A stretch of 64,000 nt of DNA from NCBI GenBank assembly GCA_017307755.1, contig JAFKGQ010000010.1:248001-312000 (forward strand). The letters run 5' to 3'. Under the pieces are notes generated by a model. That model had not been told where the DNA came from. It searched no databases and was given only the letters and a program-made list of their open reading frames with translations. Of this stretch, positions 23,080-32,901 are shown in pieces. Position numbers and translations under genes: made by a program. Within the stretch, counting starts at the first letter, position 1; each line of letters starts with the position of its first letter. The DNA comes from Chitinophagaceae bacterium (GTDB lineage: Bacteria > Bacteroidota > Bacteroidia > Chitinophagales > Chitinophagaceae).

Positions 23080-26000
23080 TTTCCCGTACCGTCGTCACCC
23101 GACATCCAGATCTCCCGGATGACCTCTTCGTCTCCCAGGCCGTCGGGTATGGCTGCGCTTGGAATGTTGGCATAGTACCAGTTTTTCTTATCCAATGGGG
23201 AGCGTCTTGTGCGGCTACCCGGCATCTGAAGATGTCCGTTGGGGTCTGTCTTGCGGACCCAGTCATGCGCATAATGCAGCCACCTGCTGCGATACTCCTT
23301 TGACTGATGAGCAAACCAGGATATCTCGTCATATCCCCATATCCATACAAAGCCGCCTTTGCTCTGCAGCGCCTGGCTGGGATGATCGCTAACGCCATAG
23401 TTATCCAGCTCGACCAGATAAGGCAGATGCTCACATTTCCATCCGCTGGGGGTGATACCGCCTTTACTTCGGAGATAAAGTCCATCGGAAAAGCCCAGCT
23501 CCAGGATACCCTCCTCGGGCTTATCCGGGACCTCCTTGATCCTGAGGGGGAAGGCGTGAAAATCGAGCAGGAGGCTGTCGCCTCTCTTAAATCCGCCTCC
23601 GGGGACATGAGCGTCGCAAAGCAATATATGACGGCGGGCGTGTTTTGCCGCATATGCGCGGGCCTGGGCAAAGACGGATGCCCACCAGGCCAGGTCATGG
23701 TCATTGCCGTTCATAAGCTCCACCTGTCCATAGTGAATGGCTTCAAAACCAAGATCAATATAGCTGGCGGCGAGAAAATAAAACCAGAGACGCGTCTCCG
23801 GCCGGCTGACATCGGGTACGGAAGCTCCTTTTCCCCATTGATCGCGGCGGCGTCCGTCGACATACAGCATATCTTCATAACGGAAGTTCCTTTTCTCCAC
23901 AGGCATACCCATGGCCTTGAACGCCCAGGCAGGGACGAGCACCTGTCCCACTTTATCGGTAACAATCTCGAATATGCAGGCCTCCAGTATTCTATCCGGG
24001 TCGTCCTTTAATACTTCGGGTACCTGTCTCCGGGCTCTTTCGAAATTTTTTAATAAGGAATCCTCGCGCCCCCAGAGGCAGATACTACGTCCAATGAATT
24101 TTGCGCCGGTGTTGTTCAACATACGAGTATTGTCATGCAGATCACCTTTGCCATTGAGCAGACCTTCCATGGAGACTGCCCGGGAAAGATAATTCTCCAG
24201 CACAGGGCGGGATATGGTCTTATCAAAGCGATAATCCCGCGGACGCGTATTGCCGGCGCCCCAGGACCTCTTGGGTTTGGGTCCCATGGTCAGTTCCAGT
24301 GTACCGCCATCCATCAGCTGTTGATGCGTGAACCAGGGAGTATCGAGCGTTTTTCCATTGAACCTGGCTTGTTGAATATATTTATTTACCGCGGAGCTGT
24401 TATGTGCGATGACGGTGAAGTGTTTGCCGCCAGGCAGATCAATGGTAACGTGGCTAAAGACAGGGCTCCCGATGGTATAAACAGGCAGGCCAGGCGTTAC
24501 AGGATAGAAGCCCATGGATGAGAAGACGACAAAAGCAGACATACCGCCGCCATCTTCGTCACCGGGGATACTAAAGACATCGTCCCTAAACCATGTATCC
24601 AGCAGAAATCGAATACGGCTCTGCGTTTTCCATGGCGAGGCGGTGAAATTATACAGGTAAGGTATATGGAAGCTGGGTTCATTGCCCATGGAATATTGAC
24701 CTGTGAGGGCTGTGGCATCCGGGAATTTATACCAGAACTCATGACGGCCGCGGTCGAGTCCTTCCCGAAACAGCTGATCCAGTCTGTCCTCAAAGGCTTT
24801 TTTTCCCCCCATCAATCCAATGAGCCCGGGAATATCCTGTTGTACCTGCCATAGATAGGTCCAGCCATTGTTCTCGTCATAATAATCCCGGCCACCGGGA
24901 CCACCATCAAATTTCGGGTCTATATCGATCCATTTTCCTTCCGCATCTTTTGGAAGGAAAAATTTTCGCTGGGGGTCCCAAAGATTGCGATAGTTCTGCG
25001 CGTTCTTTGCAAAGGAATCACAATCGATGTTTTTCCCAAGGTCTTTTGCCAGCTGTGCCAGCGCCCAATCGTCATAGCTTGCCCCTAAGGTAACGGCGAC
25101 AGCCTGTCTTCGCTCGAAGGGGTGTACCTGTTCAACCGTCTCTTTTTCTCCGGGGTGCAAGGCGGGGAAGTATCCCTTCTCCTGATAGAAATCATCCAGC
25201 GAAGTTTTGCTGCCGTTGCGCCAGGGAAGAAGGGTGGCATCGGTGGAGTTCTTTCTCATCCCTTCGTATGCCTTGTTTATATCGAATCTCTTTAGCCCTT
25301 TGCGGTATGCGTCGAGAAAAGCAACGGAGGAATGAAACCCATTCATACAGGCATGGTCCCCGAACAATACGGGAAAGGTCGGCATCCACCCGCTTTGTTC
25401 GTACATGCGGACATAGGATTGCAGCATGTCTTCCTCACGGGATGGTTCAAGTATCGTACGCAAAGGATGAAGGGCAAGGTAAGTGTCCCATGACCAGTCA
25501 TCAACGTAGAATGGCCGGGGGTCCCTGTGTACCTGTTTATCAAAACCGCTGTAATAGGACGAATCCTCCGTAATGTCTACCATCCGTTCGTAACACCTGT
25601 ACAGTGCGGTGTAGAAAGCCCGTTTCTGTTTCTCCGTACCACCTTCCACCTTTATTTTGGACATGGTCGCCGCCCATATCTTCTTGCCGGCATCGGACAA
25701 TTGGGAAAAACTCTTCCTTCTTATCTCTTCGTCAAAAGTTCTCTTCGCCTGATCGGGGCTGATATAGCTGATGGCATACCTGAATTCTACCGTACGTGTC
25801 GTTGAAGGGAAACGTATATATGCCTTTTTGTTATCCTGTGTGCCCGATGTTCCGGCAGCACTGAAAACTCCGTACATAAAGATCTTTATATCCCCATGGT
25901 ACGTTTCCATGCCTGTGATCACCTGTGGTGAAGGGAAATGCCATTCAGCCTCTCCGTCATTATAGATGTCGAAAAGGAGCGTGTTATCCTCACCGGCAGG

Positions 26001-26465
26001 GAATCTGAAACGAAAGCACCCTGTCTTTTTTCCGGGTGCGAACTCAACATTAATGTCGTCATCGATCAGCCAGGAGGAATAATACCAGGGCCGGTTGATC
26101 TCCAGGTTGCGGTCGTAGGTAAGCTCCCTCTCCCACGCGCCGGCGCCGAAGCCATGCGCAGAGGGTTTTAGCGCGAACACCTGCCCCAGGCGATGCGAGA
26201 CAATGGTGAGGGGGAAACTGGATATCTGATCGTCCATATAGTCCCTTCGCTGCGGGGTAAACCGGATCAGCTGATTGGGCAGTTGTACGGTGGGTCGCGT
26301 AGGTTCCAACAATTGCCCTACGTTCCCGATGGTCGGATCTATATAATCGATAATGGATTTTGCAACGGGGATGGTGTCACCGGCTACCGCATTTTTTGCG
26401 GGACCGTATAAGAAGAGGATACCGGAAAGCAGGAAGGTACGAACGAGTAGTGTTTGCTGGGTCAT
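23076..26465 (-). CDS. GH92 alpha-mannosidase with an unrecognised C-terminal catalytic-like domain
   Basis: The exported protein has 1129 residues from the ATG at 26465 (ten further upstream codons open only at a GTG). Residues of about 35 to 740 are a GH92 exo-alpha-mannosidase. It has the N-terminal beta-sandwich (IDYIDPTIGNVGQLLEPTRP), the (alpha/alpha)6 barrel with FYVDDWSWDTYLALHPL, the acid motif GNEPSFHIPYLYN, and the base motif GDEDGGGMSAFVVFSSMGFY. GH92 enzymes are calcium-dependent. GH92 proteins are usually 700-800 residues. The extra roughly 385 residues (from ENYLSRAVSMEGLL on) look like a TIM-barrel (FYFLAASYIDLGFEAIHYGQ, HILLCDAHVPGG, FVWIWGYDEISWF) that I cannot assign. It is the first glycosidase gene after SusC/SusD. 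Confidence 0.87.
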   Translation of the reverse strand: MTQQTLLVRTFLLSGILFLYGPAKNAVAGDTIPVAKSIIDYIDPTIGNVGQLLEPTRPTVQLPNQLIRFTPQRRDYMDDQISSFPLTIVSHRLGQVFALKPSAHGFGAGAWERELTYDRNLEINRPWYYSSWLIDDDINVEFAPGKKTGCFRFRFPAGEDNTLLFDIYNDGEAEWHFPSPQVITGMETYHGDIKIFMYGVFSAAGTSGTQDNKKAYIRFPSTTRTVEFRYAISYISPDQAKRTFDEEIRRKSFSQLSDAGKKIWAATMSKIKVEGGTEKQKRAFYTALYRCYERMVDITEDSSYYSGFDKQVHRDPRPFYVDDWSWDTYLALHPLRTILEPSREEDMLQSYVRMYEQSGWMPTFPVLFGDHACMNGFHSSVAFLDAYRKGLKRFDINKAYEGMRKNSTDATLLPWRNGSKTSLDDFYQEKGYFPALHPGEKETVEQVHPFERRQAVAVTLGASYDDWALAQLAKDLGKNIDCDSFAKNAQNYRNLWDPQRKFFLPKDAEGKWIDIDPKFDGGPGGRDYYDENNGWTYLWQVQQDIPGLIGLMGGKKAFEDRLDQLFREGLDRGRHEFWYKFPDATALTGQYSMGNEPSFHIPYLYNFTASPWKTQSRIRFLLDTWFRDDVFSIPGDEDGGGMSAFVVFSSMGFYPVTPGLPVYTIGSPVFSHVTIDLPGGKHFTVIAHNSSAVNKYIQQARFNGKTLDTPWFTHQQLMDGGTLELTMGPKPKRSWGAGNTRPRDYRFDKTISRPVLENYLSRAVSMEGLLNGKGDLHDNTRMLNNTGAKFIGRSICLWGREDSLLKNFERARRQVPEVLKDDPDRILEACIFEIVTDKVGQVLVPAWAFKAMGMPVEKRNFRYEDMLYVDGRRRDQWGKGASVPDVSRPETRLWFYFLAASYIDLGFEAIHYGQVELMNGNDHDLAWWASVFAQARAYAAKHARRHILLCDAHVPGGGFKRGDSLLLDFHAFPLRIKEVPDKPEEGILELGFSDGLYLRSKGGITPSGWKCEHLPYLVELDNYGVSDHPSQALQSKGGFVWIWGYDEISWFAHQSKEYRSRWLHYAHDWVRKTDPNGHLQMPGSRTRRSPLDKKNWYYANIPSAAIPDGLGDEEVIREIWMSGDDGTGK

Positions 26466-26480
26466 TACAAGAATATTTAA

Positions 26481-26515
26481 CTTAACCACGCACACGTACT
26501 ATGTGCGTGGTTAAG
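26481..26515 (-). promoter_or_regulatory. Perfect 14-bp hairpin between susD and the GH92 gene
   Basis: CTTAACCACGCACA and its exact complement enclose a seven-base loop. There is no T-run on the minus strand, so it is not a standard terminator. In this position it could stabilise the upstream SusC/SusD message or dampen expression of the enzymes. Confidence 0.6.
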
Positions 26516-26521
26516 TCTGAT

Positions 26522-28078
26522 TTAGTAGCCTGGGTTCTGGGTCCAGCCGGGCTCCAGGTTCATGTCCCTAAAGGGGATTGGTGCCAGGTATTTTTGTTGC
26601 AGGATCGTTGGGTTGCTGGTGATGGATGTTGGGATCTGGTTTGGCTCGTTAGCTCTGTCGGCTGTAACCTGAGGCAGTAGCTGCAGACGGACGATATCAA
26701 ACCAACGCATGCCAAACTCACCGGCGAACTCATACGCACGTTCGAAGACTACGGAGTCGCGAAAGGCTATACCGCCAAGACCCGATACAAGGTCCCCAAG
26801 ACCTGCCCGGTGGCGCACTTGATTAATGGCCGCATATGCGTCCGGGGAAGGGTTGCCGGTAGCCATGGTAGACGCTTCGGCGTAATCCAACAGCACCTGG
26901 GGATAGCGAATAATATCCAGGGCTTTGTTGGTGCTGGGATTCATATAAGCGATGGAGGTAGCTGTCTCGCTTACGCCGTCGCCGTTGAGGCCGGCCCTGA
27001 ATTTTTTATAATACGGGTGGCGGGCGCGTGTCCGGGGATCATCCCAGTTGACCAAGGTGTAGGTTACACCATCGTTATTTCGCAGCTTGAGTGTGGTATA
27101 GAAAGTAGCGTCTGTACGGAAGCAAGCCGGCGCCTTCTTATAGAAATTGATCTCGGGGTAATAGTCATCCCAGCCGCTGTTGCCATTGACCGCAACTTCC
27201 TCCAAGGGAACGCAAGAGTTGCCATAACTGCGTTGGGGCAGGCTTTTTGGGACACTGAACTGAAGGGCGAATACAGTCTCAGGCGTATTATTTGTCGTAA
27301 ATACCTTGTCGTAAGGTGTGCTGAGGTTGAAGGGGCCGTTCTTGATGACATAGTCTGCTTCGGCAGCTGCCAGCGCATAGTTGCTGGTCTGGTTCAGAGG
27401 CCAACCTGCCATGGTCAGGTATACATCGGCGAGCAGGGATCTTGCAGCCCAGGCGGTTGCCCGGCCGATCTCCGTTGGAGGCCATTGGTTGGGCAACAGG
27501 CTTTTTGCCTTTTGAAGATCAGCGACGATGGTGTCATAGATCTTGGCGACTGAATCACGCTTGGGATGCGAATTAGGGTTAACGGGTTTTGTTACTAGGG
27601 GCAGGGGTCCGTAAGTTCTTACCAGGTAATAAAAACCTATGGCCCTTAAGAAATAACACTGGCCTGCCACTATATTCTTTATTGAGTCAGGGGCATCCGC
27701 TTTCTGGTAAACGGCCAGCAGGTTGTTGGCCTGGTAAATGCCTTTCCAGGTATTGTAGATGTCCATGCCTATATTTTGAGAGGTGCCGCTAAGCATGTCG
27801 AACTCACGTAAAGGCCCTTTGTTCAGACCGGGGTCTGTCGTCAGGTCATCCGCACCGAAATAGGTAGTCATTCTGTTGGTAAAGCCCCAGGTTCCGTCAT
27901 AAGCATATTGTTCATACACCCCTGACAGGGCCGCCTGGAGGTCGGCGGCTGTGTTATAATAGGTCAGTGCAGTGATCGTCGCCTTGGGATTCTCGGTCAG
28001 CTTCTGGCATCCGGAGAAGATCAGCGAGCCCATCAGTGCGAGTGAAGTCAAATATTTTGTGCTCATTTTTATAAACAT
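26522..28078 (-). CDS. susD: SusD/RagB-family surface glycan-binding lipoprotein
   Basis: The 518-residue protein has a lipoprotein signal ending in LIFSGCQ, so the mature N-terminal Cys is lipidated. A SusD fold follows: TPR-like helices with YYNTAADLQAALSGVYEQY, an AIGFYYLVRTYGPLPLV segment, and the C-terminal RYPQVLLDYAEA and FERAYEFAGEFGMRWFDIVR stretches. It binds oligosaccharide on the cell surface and caps the partner SusC. The cognate SusC gene is 41 bases upstream. Another ATG four codons in (28066) is possible and would keep the lipobox. Confidence 0.95.
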   Translation of the reverse strand: MFIKMSTKYLTSLALMGSLIFSGCQKLTENPKATITALTYYNTAADLQAALSGVYEQYAYDGTWGFTNRMTTYFGADDLTTDPGLNKGPLREFDMLSGTSQNIGMDIYNTWKGIYQANNLLAVYQKADAPDSIKNIVAGQCYFLRAIGFYYLVRTYGPLPLVTKPVNPNSHPKRDSVAKIYDTIVADLQKAKSLLPNQWPPTEIGRATAWAARSLLADVYLTMAGWPLNQTSNYALAAAEADYVIKNGPFNLSTPYDKVFTTNNTPETVFALQFSVPKSLPQRSYGNSCVPLEEVAVNGNSGWDDYYPEINFYKKAPACFRTDATFYTTLKLRNNDGVTYTLVNWDDPRTRARHPYYKKFRAGLNGDGVSETATSIAYMNPSTNKALDIIRYPQVLLDYAEASTMATGNPSPDAYAAINQVRHRAGLGDLVSGLGGIAFRDSVVFERAYEFAGEFGMRWFDIVRLQLLPQVTADRANEPNQIPTSITSNPTILQQKYLAPIPFRDMNLEPGWTQNPGY

Positions 28079-28119
28079 TTATAATAATCAGGTGAAGTTG
28101 TATTGATCTTTCCTATCAA

Positions 28120-31100
28120 TTAAAACCCGGCTCTCAATCCAAGTGTGTAAGTGCGGGGATTAGGCACCACGCCGGTTTCCAGACCCTGCGCCATCGCCGG
28201 GTGCGCACCGTAGTTGGCATTGCTTACTTCGGGGTCATAACCGGGATAATGGGTCATCGTAACCAGGTTTTGTCCACTGACATATACTTCCAGGTTGCGG
28301 ATCATAGCTCTGTTCAACAAACCATGTGGCAGACGGTAGCTGATGGACAGGTTCTTCAACTTGACATAGCTTGCGTCATATACGAAACGGCTGCTGTTGA
28401 TTGCATGAGCGTTACTTGGGTGCATTGCCGGGATATCTGTCTCATGTTCGGGAGACCAGGAGTTGAGGAAATCCTTGATCGTCGGGTTTCTCGCATCGCC
28501 TTCGCCACCGAAAGCATAAGGGATGGTGCCGGAGAAGATCTGGTTACCGTGCGTCCCCTGGATCATGAAACTTAGGTTCCAGTTGCCGTAGCTGAAATCG
28601 TTGATCCAGCCGAAAGAATATTTCGGGGTACCATTACCGATGACCATATAGTCACTGGTGGAGTAATCGTGGTCGCCGTTGCGATCGAAGTACTTGGAGT
28701 CACCGGGTACATAGTGCTTGACAAACGAAGCCGCTTCGGCTGCTTCGTGGGTTTTCCAGGTGCCCAGGTATTTATAACCGTAGAAGTTACCCAGCGGCTG
28801 ACCTACGACGAGGATCACCTCGCCATTTTGCGCCGAGCCGATGTTGCCTTCCACTACGCTGTCGATGCCGGCAAGGCTTAATACCTTGTTCCGGTTGAAA
28901 GAAAGCGTAAGATTGGTGCTCCATTTTAACCTGCCTTCGGATAAAGGTGTGCCGCCAATAGCAAACTCGATCCCTTTATTCTCCATGCTGCCGATGTTGT
29001 TCTGATAGGTGCCGCCATTGTTCCACCCCGGGTTTGGCTGTGCATATAAAAGGTCGGTGATCTTTTTATAATAAGCGTCTATCGAAAGAGTGATACGGCC
29101 ATGGAGGAAGGAAGCGTCGATACCGGCGTCCGTGGTGGCATCTCTTTCCCATTTCAGGGTAGTGGTCGTGGGTTGTCCAAGAGGAGTAGCTACAGAGAGT
29201 GTCGTGCCGTCATAGAAATATCCTGCGTTGCCATAAGGCGTTGATGACTGGCCGTCGACTTTGCGGATCGTAGCATAGGCTCCGACGGCCTGGTTGCCTG
29301 CGACGCCATAACCAGCGCGCAGTTTCAGACTGGAGATCCAGCTGACGTTCTCCATAAATTTTTCCTTACTGATCAGCCATCCTACTGCTGCGGAGGGGAA
29401 AGTGGACCATTTGTTGGTAAGGTGCGAGGAGCCGTCTGTACGGACGCTGGCGGTGAGCAGGTATTTATCCTGAAAGGAGTAGTTTACTCTTCCCATATAG
29501 GACTCGAGCACATCCTTGTAATAGCCCGAGGTAGTTTTCTGCGCTGCGCCGACCCCCAGGTTATAGTATCCATTACCATAGGTCGACAGGTTGGTGGATG
29601 TAGCCTTTACCATTATGTTTTGATCTACCTGTTGCTCGTAGAGGGCTAATACAGTAAGCGAATGATCTCCGAAACGGTTGGTATAGGTAAGAAAATTACT
29701 ATTCTGCCAGTTGTAGTATTTGTTGGTGGTGGCAGCGGCAAAATCCGCGCCAACGATACCCTGGGCGGTCTGGGGTCCGTACAACTCCTGCTGTAAGGAA
29801 TTGGTAGACTGGTAAGTATTATTAGTTGTGAAGGTGAGCCCTTTTAAGATCTTATAGTTCAATACACCTGTCCCGACGACTGTAGTGCCGCTGTTGTCAT
29901 TTAAGCCATTGGTCAGTTGAGCCACGGGATTGGTAGCATTGGACCCGAGGTTGGACTGAAGGATAAATTTTCCTGAGGCATCCCTGATGGGGGAGATCGG
30001 GTTCCATTGGTAAGCCTGAGCGAAAGGATCGGTGATGTCGCCTGCAAAATCGTTGTTCCGGCTGTTGGGCAACAGAGTATAGACATTGAATTTGAGATCC
30101 AGTCTGTCGTTGACCTTTACATCCACATTTGCCCGCAGGGTAGATCTTTTATACCAGCTGTTGATGAGCAGTCCTGGCTGGTCGAGATGGTTGAAAGAAA
30201 ATAAGTACCTGACATTCGAAGAGCCCCCTGATACGCTGACCTGGTAATTCTGGATCCAGGGTTTTTGAGTGACGGCATCCTGCCAGTCGGTGCCCTTGGT
30301 GGTTTTAAGATCGTTCAGCTGTGCGTCGAAGAAGGGAGGCGTTTGCGTGGGGTTGGCCTGTTTTGTCTGAAGATTGACGCCCAAGCCAAACTCGTAGGGG
30401 TTCATCAGTTTCAGTTTTTTGGGGATCTCGGCCTTGCTGAACCAGGGATTTATATCAATCCTGGTTTTGCCTTCCTTACCGGACTTGGTGGTGATGAGGA
30501 CCACGCCGTTGGAGCCTCTGGAACCATAGATGGCCGTAGCGGAAGCATCCTTGAGTATTTCGAGGGATTCGATATCGTCCATGGATAAGGATGCAAGGGT
30601 TTCGGTGTTGCCGCCGATGAATCCGTCGATAACGTAGAGCGGTTCATTACTGCCTGTGATGGAGCTGGCGCCCCGGATACGGACGCTGAGGCTTTTACCC
30701 GGCTGGCCGCTGTTGGACTGGACGACTACACCGGAAGTGGTGCCCTGGAGGGCCTGTTCTACCCTTACCAGGGGGCGCTTGGCGATCTCATCCGCCCTGA
30801 CGGTAGCGGTGGAACCCGTGACGTCCCGTTTGCGCTGGGTACCGTATCCCACCACGACCACGTCGTTCAATGCTTTAGCATCCTGTCTGAGGCTGACGGT
30901 AAAGGCGCCTCCTGGTCTGGCGGCTAATTCGCTGTTGGCATACCCTACATATGAGACGACCAGGATGGGTTTTAGCTGTCCTCCGGACGAGATCTGAAAA
31001 TTCCCGGAAACATCGGTGGTAGTGGAAATGTTTGTGTTCTTGATGGCAACGGTTGCTCCGACAAGAGGCCGTCCTTCTTCATCCGTTACCTTACCTTTAA

Positions 31101-31170
31101 TGACCTGATCCTGGGAGTATACCCTAAGAAGGCCCAACGTGAACAAAAGCAGCAGTATGTGTAGTTTCAT
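28120..31170 (-). CDS. susC: SusC/RagA-family TonB-dependent outer-membrane transporter
   Basis: The 1016-residue protein has a signal peptide, a CarboxypepD_reg-like domain (about 22-100; GKVTDEEGRPLVGATVAIKN), the TonB-box/plug region (VVVVGYGTQRKRDVTGS, then RIRGASSI and EILKDASATAIYGSRGSNGV) and a 22-strand barrel ending LGLRAGF. It lacks the N-terminal STN domain of the second SusC in this window, so it should not signal to FecR directly. It probably transports oligosaccharides together with the SusD encoded next. A terminator at 31284-31330 separates it from the upstream SusC/SusD pair, so it probably has its own promoter in 31171-31280. Confidence 0.95.
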   Translation of the reverse strand: MKLHILLLLFTLGLLRVYSQDQVIKGKVTDEEGRPLVGATVAIKNTNISTTTDVSGNFQISSGGQLKPILVVSYVGYANSELAARPGGAFTVSLRQDAKALNDVVVVGYGTQRKRDVTGSTATVRADEIAKRPLVRVEQALQGTTSGVVVQSNSGQPGKSLSVRIRGASSITGSNEPLYVIDGFIGGNTETLASLSMDDIESLEILKDASATAIYGSRGSNGVVLITTKSGKEGKTRIDINPWFSKAEIPKKLKLMNPYEFGLGVNLQTKQANPTQTPPFFDAQLNDLKTTKGTDWQDAVTQKPWIQNYQVSVSGGSSNVRYLFSFNHLDQPGLLINSWYKRSTLRANVDVKVNDRLDLKFNVYTLLPNSRNNDFAGDITDPFAQAYQWNPISPIRDASGKFILQSNLGSNATNPVAQLTNGLNDNSGTTVVGTGVLNYKILKGLTFTTNNTYQSTNSLQQELYGPQTAQGIVGADFAAATTNKYYNWQNSNFLTYTNRFGDHSLTVLALYEQQVDQNIMVKATSTNLSTYGNGYYNLGVGAAQKTTSGYYKDVLESYMGRVNYSFQDKYLLTASVRTDGSSHLTNKWSTFPSAAVGWLISKEKFMENVSWISSLKLRAGYGVAGNQAVGAYATIRKVDGQSSTPYGNAGYFYDGTTLSVATPLGQPTTTTLKWERDATTDAGIDASFLHGRITLSIDAYYKKITDLLYAQPNPGWNNGGTYQNNIGSMENKGIEFAIGGTPLSEGRLKWSTNLTLSFNRNKVLSLAGIDSVVEGNIGSAQNGEVILVVGQPLGNFYGYKYLGTWKTHEAAEAASFVKHYVPGDSKYFDRNGDHDYSTSDYMVIGNGTPKYSFGWINDFSYGNWNLSFMIQGTHGNQIFSGTIPYAFGGEGDARNPTIKDFLNSWSPEHETDIPAMHPSNAHAINSSRFVYDASYVKLKNLSISYRLPHGLLNRAMIRNLEVYVSGQNLVTMTHYPGYDPEVSNANYGAHPAMAQGLETGVVPNPRTYTLGLRAGF

Positions 31171-31283
31171 AACACAAGCAATTGTTTTAGTGATTTAATA
31201 ATTCAATGATGTTACCGGATGCAAATAAGGATCAGGAGGTTAATAAATCTGCTAATTATAGATTAATGAGGGCATTATTAACA

Positions 31284-31330
31284 AAAAAAGAGGCCGTCTC
31301 GATGGGAAAAAGTGAGCCGTCCTCTTTTTT
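31284..31330 (-). terminator. Terminator between the two SusC/SusD pairs
   Basis: AAAAAAGAGG and CCTCTTTTTT form an inverted repeat around 27 bases; on the minus strand the 3' arm is a T-run. It would end transcripts coming from the upstream susD at 31391. Confidence 0.55.
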
Positions 31331-31340
31331 CATATATGTC

Positions 31341-31383
31341 CTGATTGGCCAGCCAATCAGGGGGGAGAGGACCGAAGTCCTCT
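31341..31383. repeat. Two palindromes downstream of susD
   Basis: A perfect 20-base palindrome (31341-31360, arms CTGATTGGC/GCCAATCAG) is followed by a hairpin AGAGGAC-CGAA-GTCCTCT (31366-31383), which ends in a T-run on the plus strand. Together with the adjacent terminator they form an insulating block only 8 bases from the susD stop. Confidence 0.5.
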
Positions 31384-31390
31384 TTTTGAA

Positions 31391-32884
31391 TCAATATCCA
31401 TCGTTCTGTATAAGCACAGGCTTGTTCCTGTCTATCTCTGTCTGGGGGATAGGCCAGAATTCGTAGTTGTCTTTGTAGATCGTTTTGTTCGTTGGGTTGA
31501 GGGGGTTTTGGACAAAACCGTTTAGCTTTTGTGTAGCAATACCCCATCTGCGAAGATCGAAGTACCGGAGGCCTTCCAGGGCGAATTCCACTCTCCTCTC
31601 GTGACGTATGGCCTGGCGCATGTCATCTTGTGAAAGTCCCGGGTTGAGGGCTGGCATATTGACATCCTGACGGGCGCGCACTTCTTTCACCTGCTGGTAG
31701 ACAGAAGGGTCGGGACCCACCGCCTCGTTTTGCGCTTCGGCATACATTAATTTAATGTCGGCGTAACGGAGGAGCACATAGTCCTGGTCGTCAAGGAGGG
31801 CGTCTGTGGGATTTGTCACGGTGGGGTCCAGCCATTTCTTTGCCGTGAAGAACCCTTTTTCCCATTCTCCTGTACCAGGATTACCTACCTGACCGGGATA
31901 GGGCCAACCTTGAGCAGGGCCGTCACCAGGCATAAAGAAGGTCATGGTCTTGCGGGGGTCGCCCGATTCATATTCGTCGATCATGTCCTGGGTGCCCTGG
32001 ACATCCCACCAACCGGGTCCGCTGAGGAGGGCGGCCAATGATTTATCGCCATGTGTACGGGTGGGCGCCTGGAACTGGACCGAAAACATGATCTCAGGGC
32101 TGGATTTCTGATCCGGCTTATAAAAGTTGGAAGCGTATTTTGTGTTCAGGGAAAAAAGATTGTCCGTGATGACCTGGTTTGCCAGCGCGGCAGCTTCGGC
32201 CCAGCGTTTTTCGAAGAGGAGCATTCTCACTTTGTACCCCATCGCGGTGGCTTTTACGGCATGACCGGTGGTATACTTTACGTTGGGGAGATAGGCAATG
32301 GCGCTGTCAAAATCGTTCTCCACCTGTTTGAGGATGTCTGCCCTGGGTGATTTGGCCCGTGTACTCTTGTAGTCGATGGTAAATGGATCTTCTGTCACCA
32401 GGGGAACGTTACCATACAATTCAGCCAGCTGGAAGTAATTAAAGCCCCTTAAGAAGAAACCTTCTCCTTTATATTGTTTCAGCTTGTCGCCCGACAATAC
32501 CTTGTTCACATTGGCAAGGAAATAGTTGGCGGCAGCGATGGCGATATAACCGTTGTTGTAATAGCTGTAATCAAACCCGCCGCTGTTGGCGTTAAGACCT
32601 GCTATCAATGCCTGTTGCGCTCCGGCAATGTTGTGACGGGTATAGGAGTTATCGCTATAGTTATCCCACCAGAAGGGCATATACTGCTGAATATATCCTT
32701 CCGAAGAGGGGGCATAAAAGGTGTTATAGATACCCGTCAGCGCCAGGTCGGCATCACTTTCCGACTTCCAGAAGATCGTTGTAGATAGTTTGTCCGGGGG
32801 GGTAACGTCCAGCTTTTTACAGGAGGTGAATAGGGCGACGCCGGCTATCAGACCCTGAAGCATATATTTTGATGTCGTATTCAT
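31391..32884 (-). CDS. susD: SusD/RagB-family surface glycan-binding lipoprotein (second pair)
   Basis: The 497-residue protein starts at the ATG at 32884 (MNTTSKYMLQGLIAGVALFTSCKK); the frame opens 28 codons earlier without a plausible start. The lipobox ends at the Cys in LFTSCKK. Typical SusD pieces are WKSESDADLALTGIYNTFY, GFFLRGFNYFQLAELYGNVP and RRVEFALEGLRYFDLRRWG. It pairs with the STN-type SusC encoded 18 bases upstream and is the last gene of the ECF-FecR-SusC-SusD unit. Confidence 0.95.
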   Translation of the reverse strand: MNTTSKYMLQGLIAGVALFTSCKKLDVTPPDKLSTTIFWKSESDADLALTGIYNTFYAPSSEGYIQQYMPFWWDNYSDNSYTRHNIAGAQQALIAGLNANSGGFDYSYYNNGYIAIAAANYFLANVNKVLSGDKLKQYKGEGFFLRGFNYFQLAELYGNVPLVTEDPFTIDYKSTRAKSPRADILKQVENDFDSAIAYLPNVKYTTGHAVKATAMGYKVRMLLFEKRWAEAAALANQVITDNLFSLNTKYASNFYKPDQKSSPEIMFSVQFQAPTRTHGDKSLAALLSGPGWWDVQGTQDMIDEYESGDPRKTMTFFMPGDGPAQGWPYPGQVGNPGTGEWEKGFFTAKKWLDPTVTNPTDALLDDQDYVLLRYADIKLMYAEAQNEAVGPDPSVYQQVKEVRARQDVNMPALNPGLSQDDMRQAIRHERRVEFALEGLRYFDLRRWGIATQKLNGFVQNPLNPTNKTIYKDNYEFWPIPQTEIDRNKPVLIQNDGY

Positions 32885-32901
32885 TGAGATTTTTTTAAAG
32901 G

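Noticed and set aside
23009..23704. A 231-codon minus-strand frame inside the GH92 gene end
   Set aside because: It is out of frame with both GH92 and the regulator, which together cover the region.
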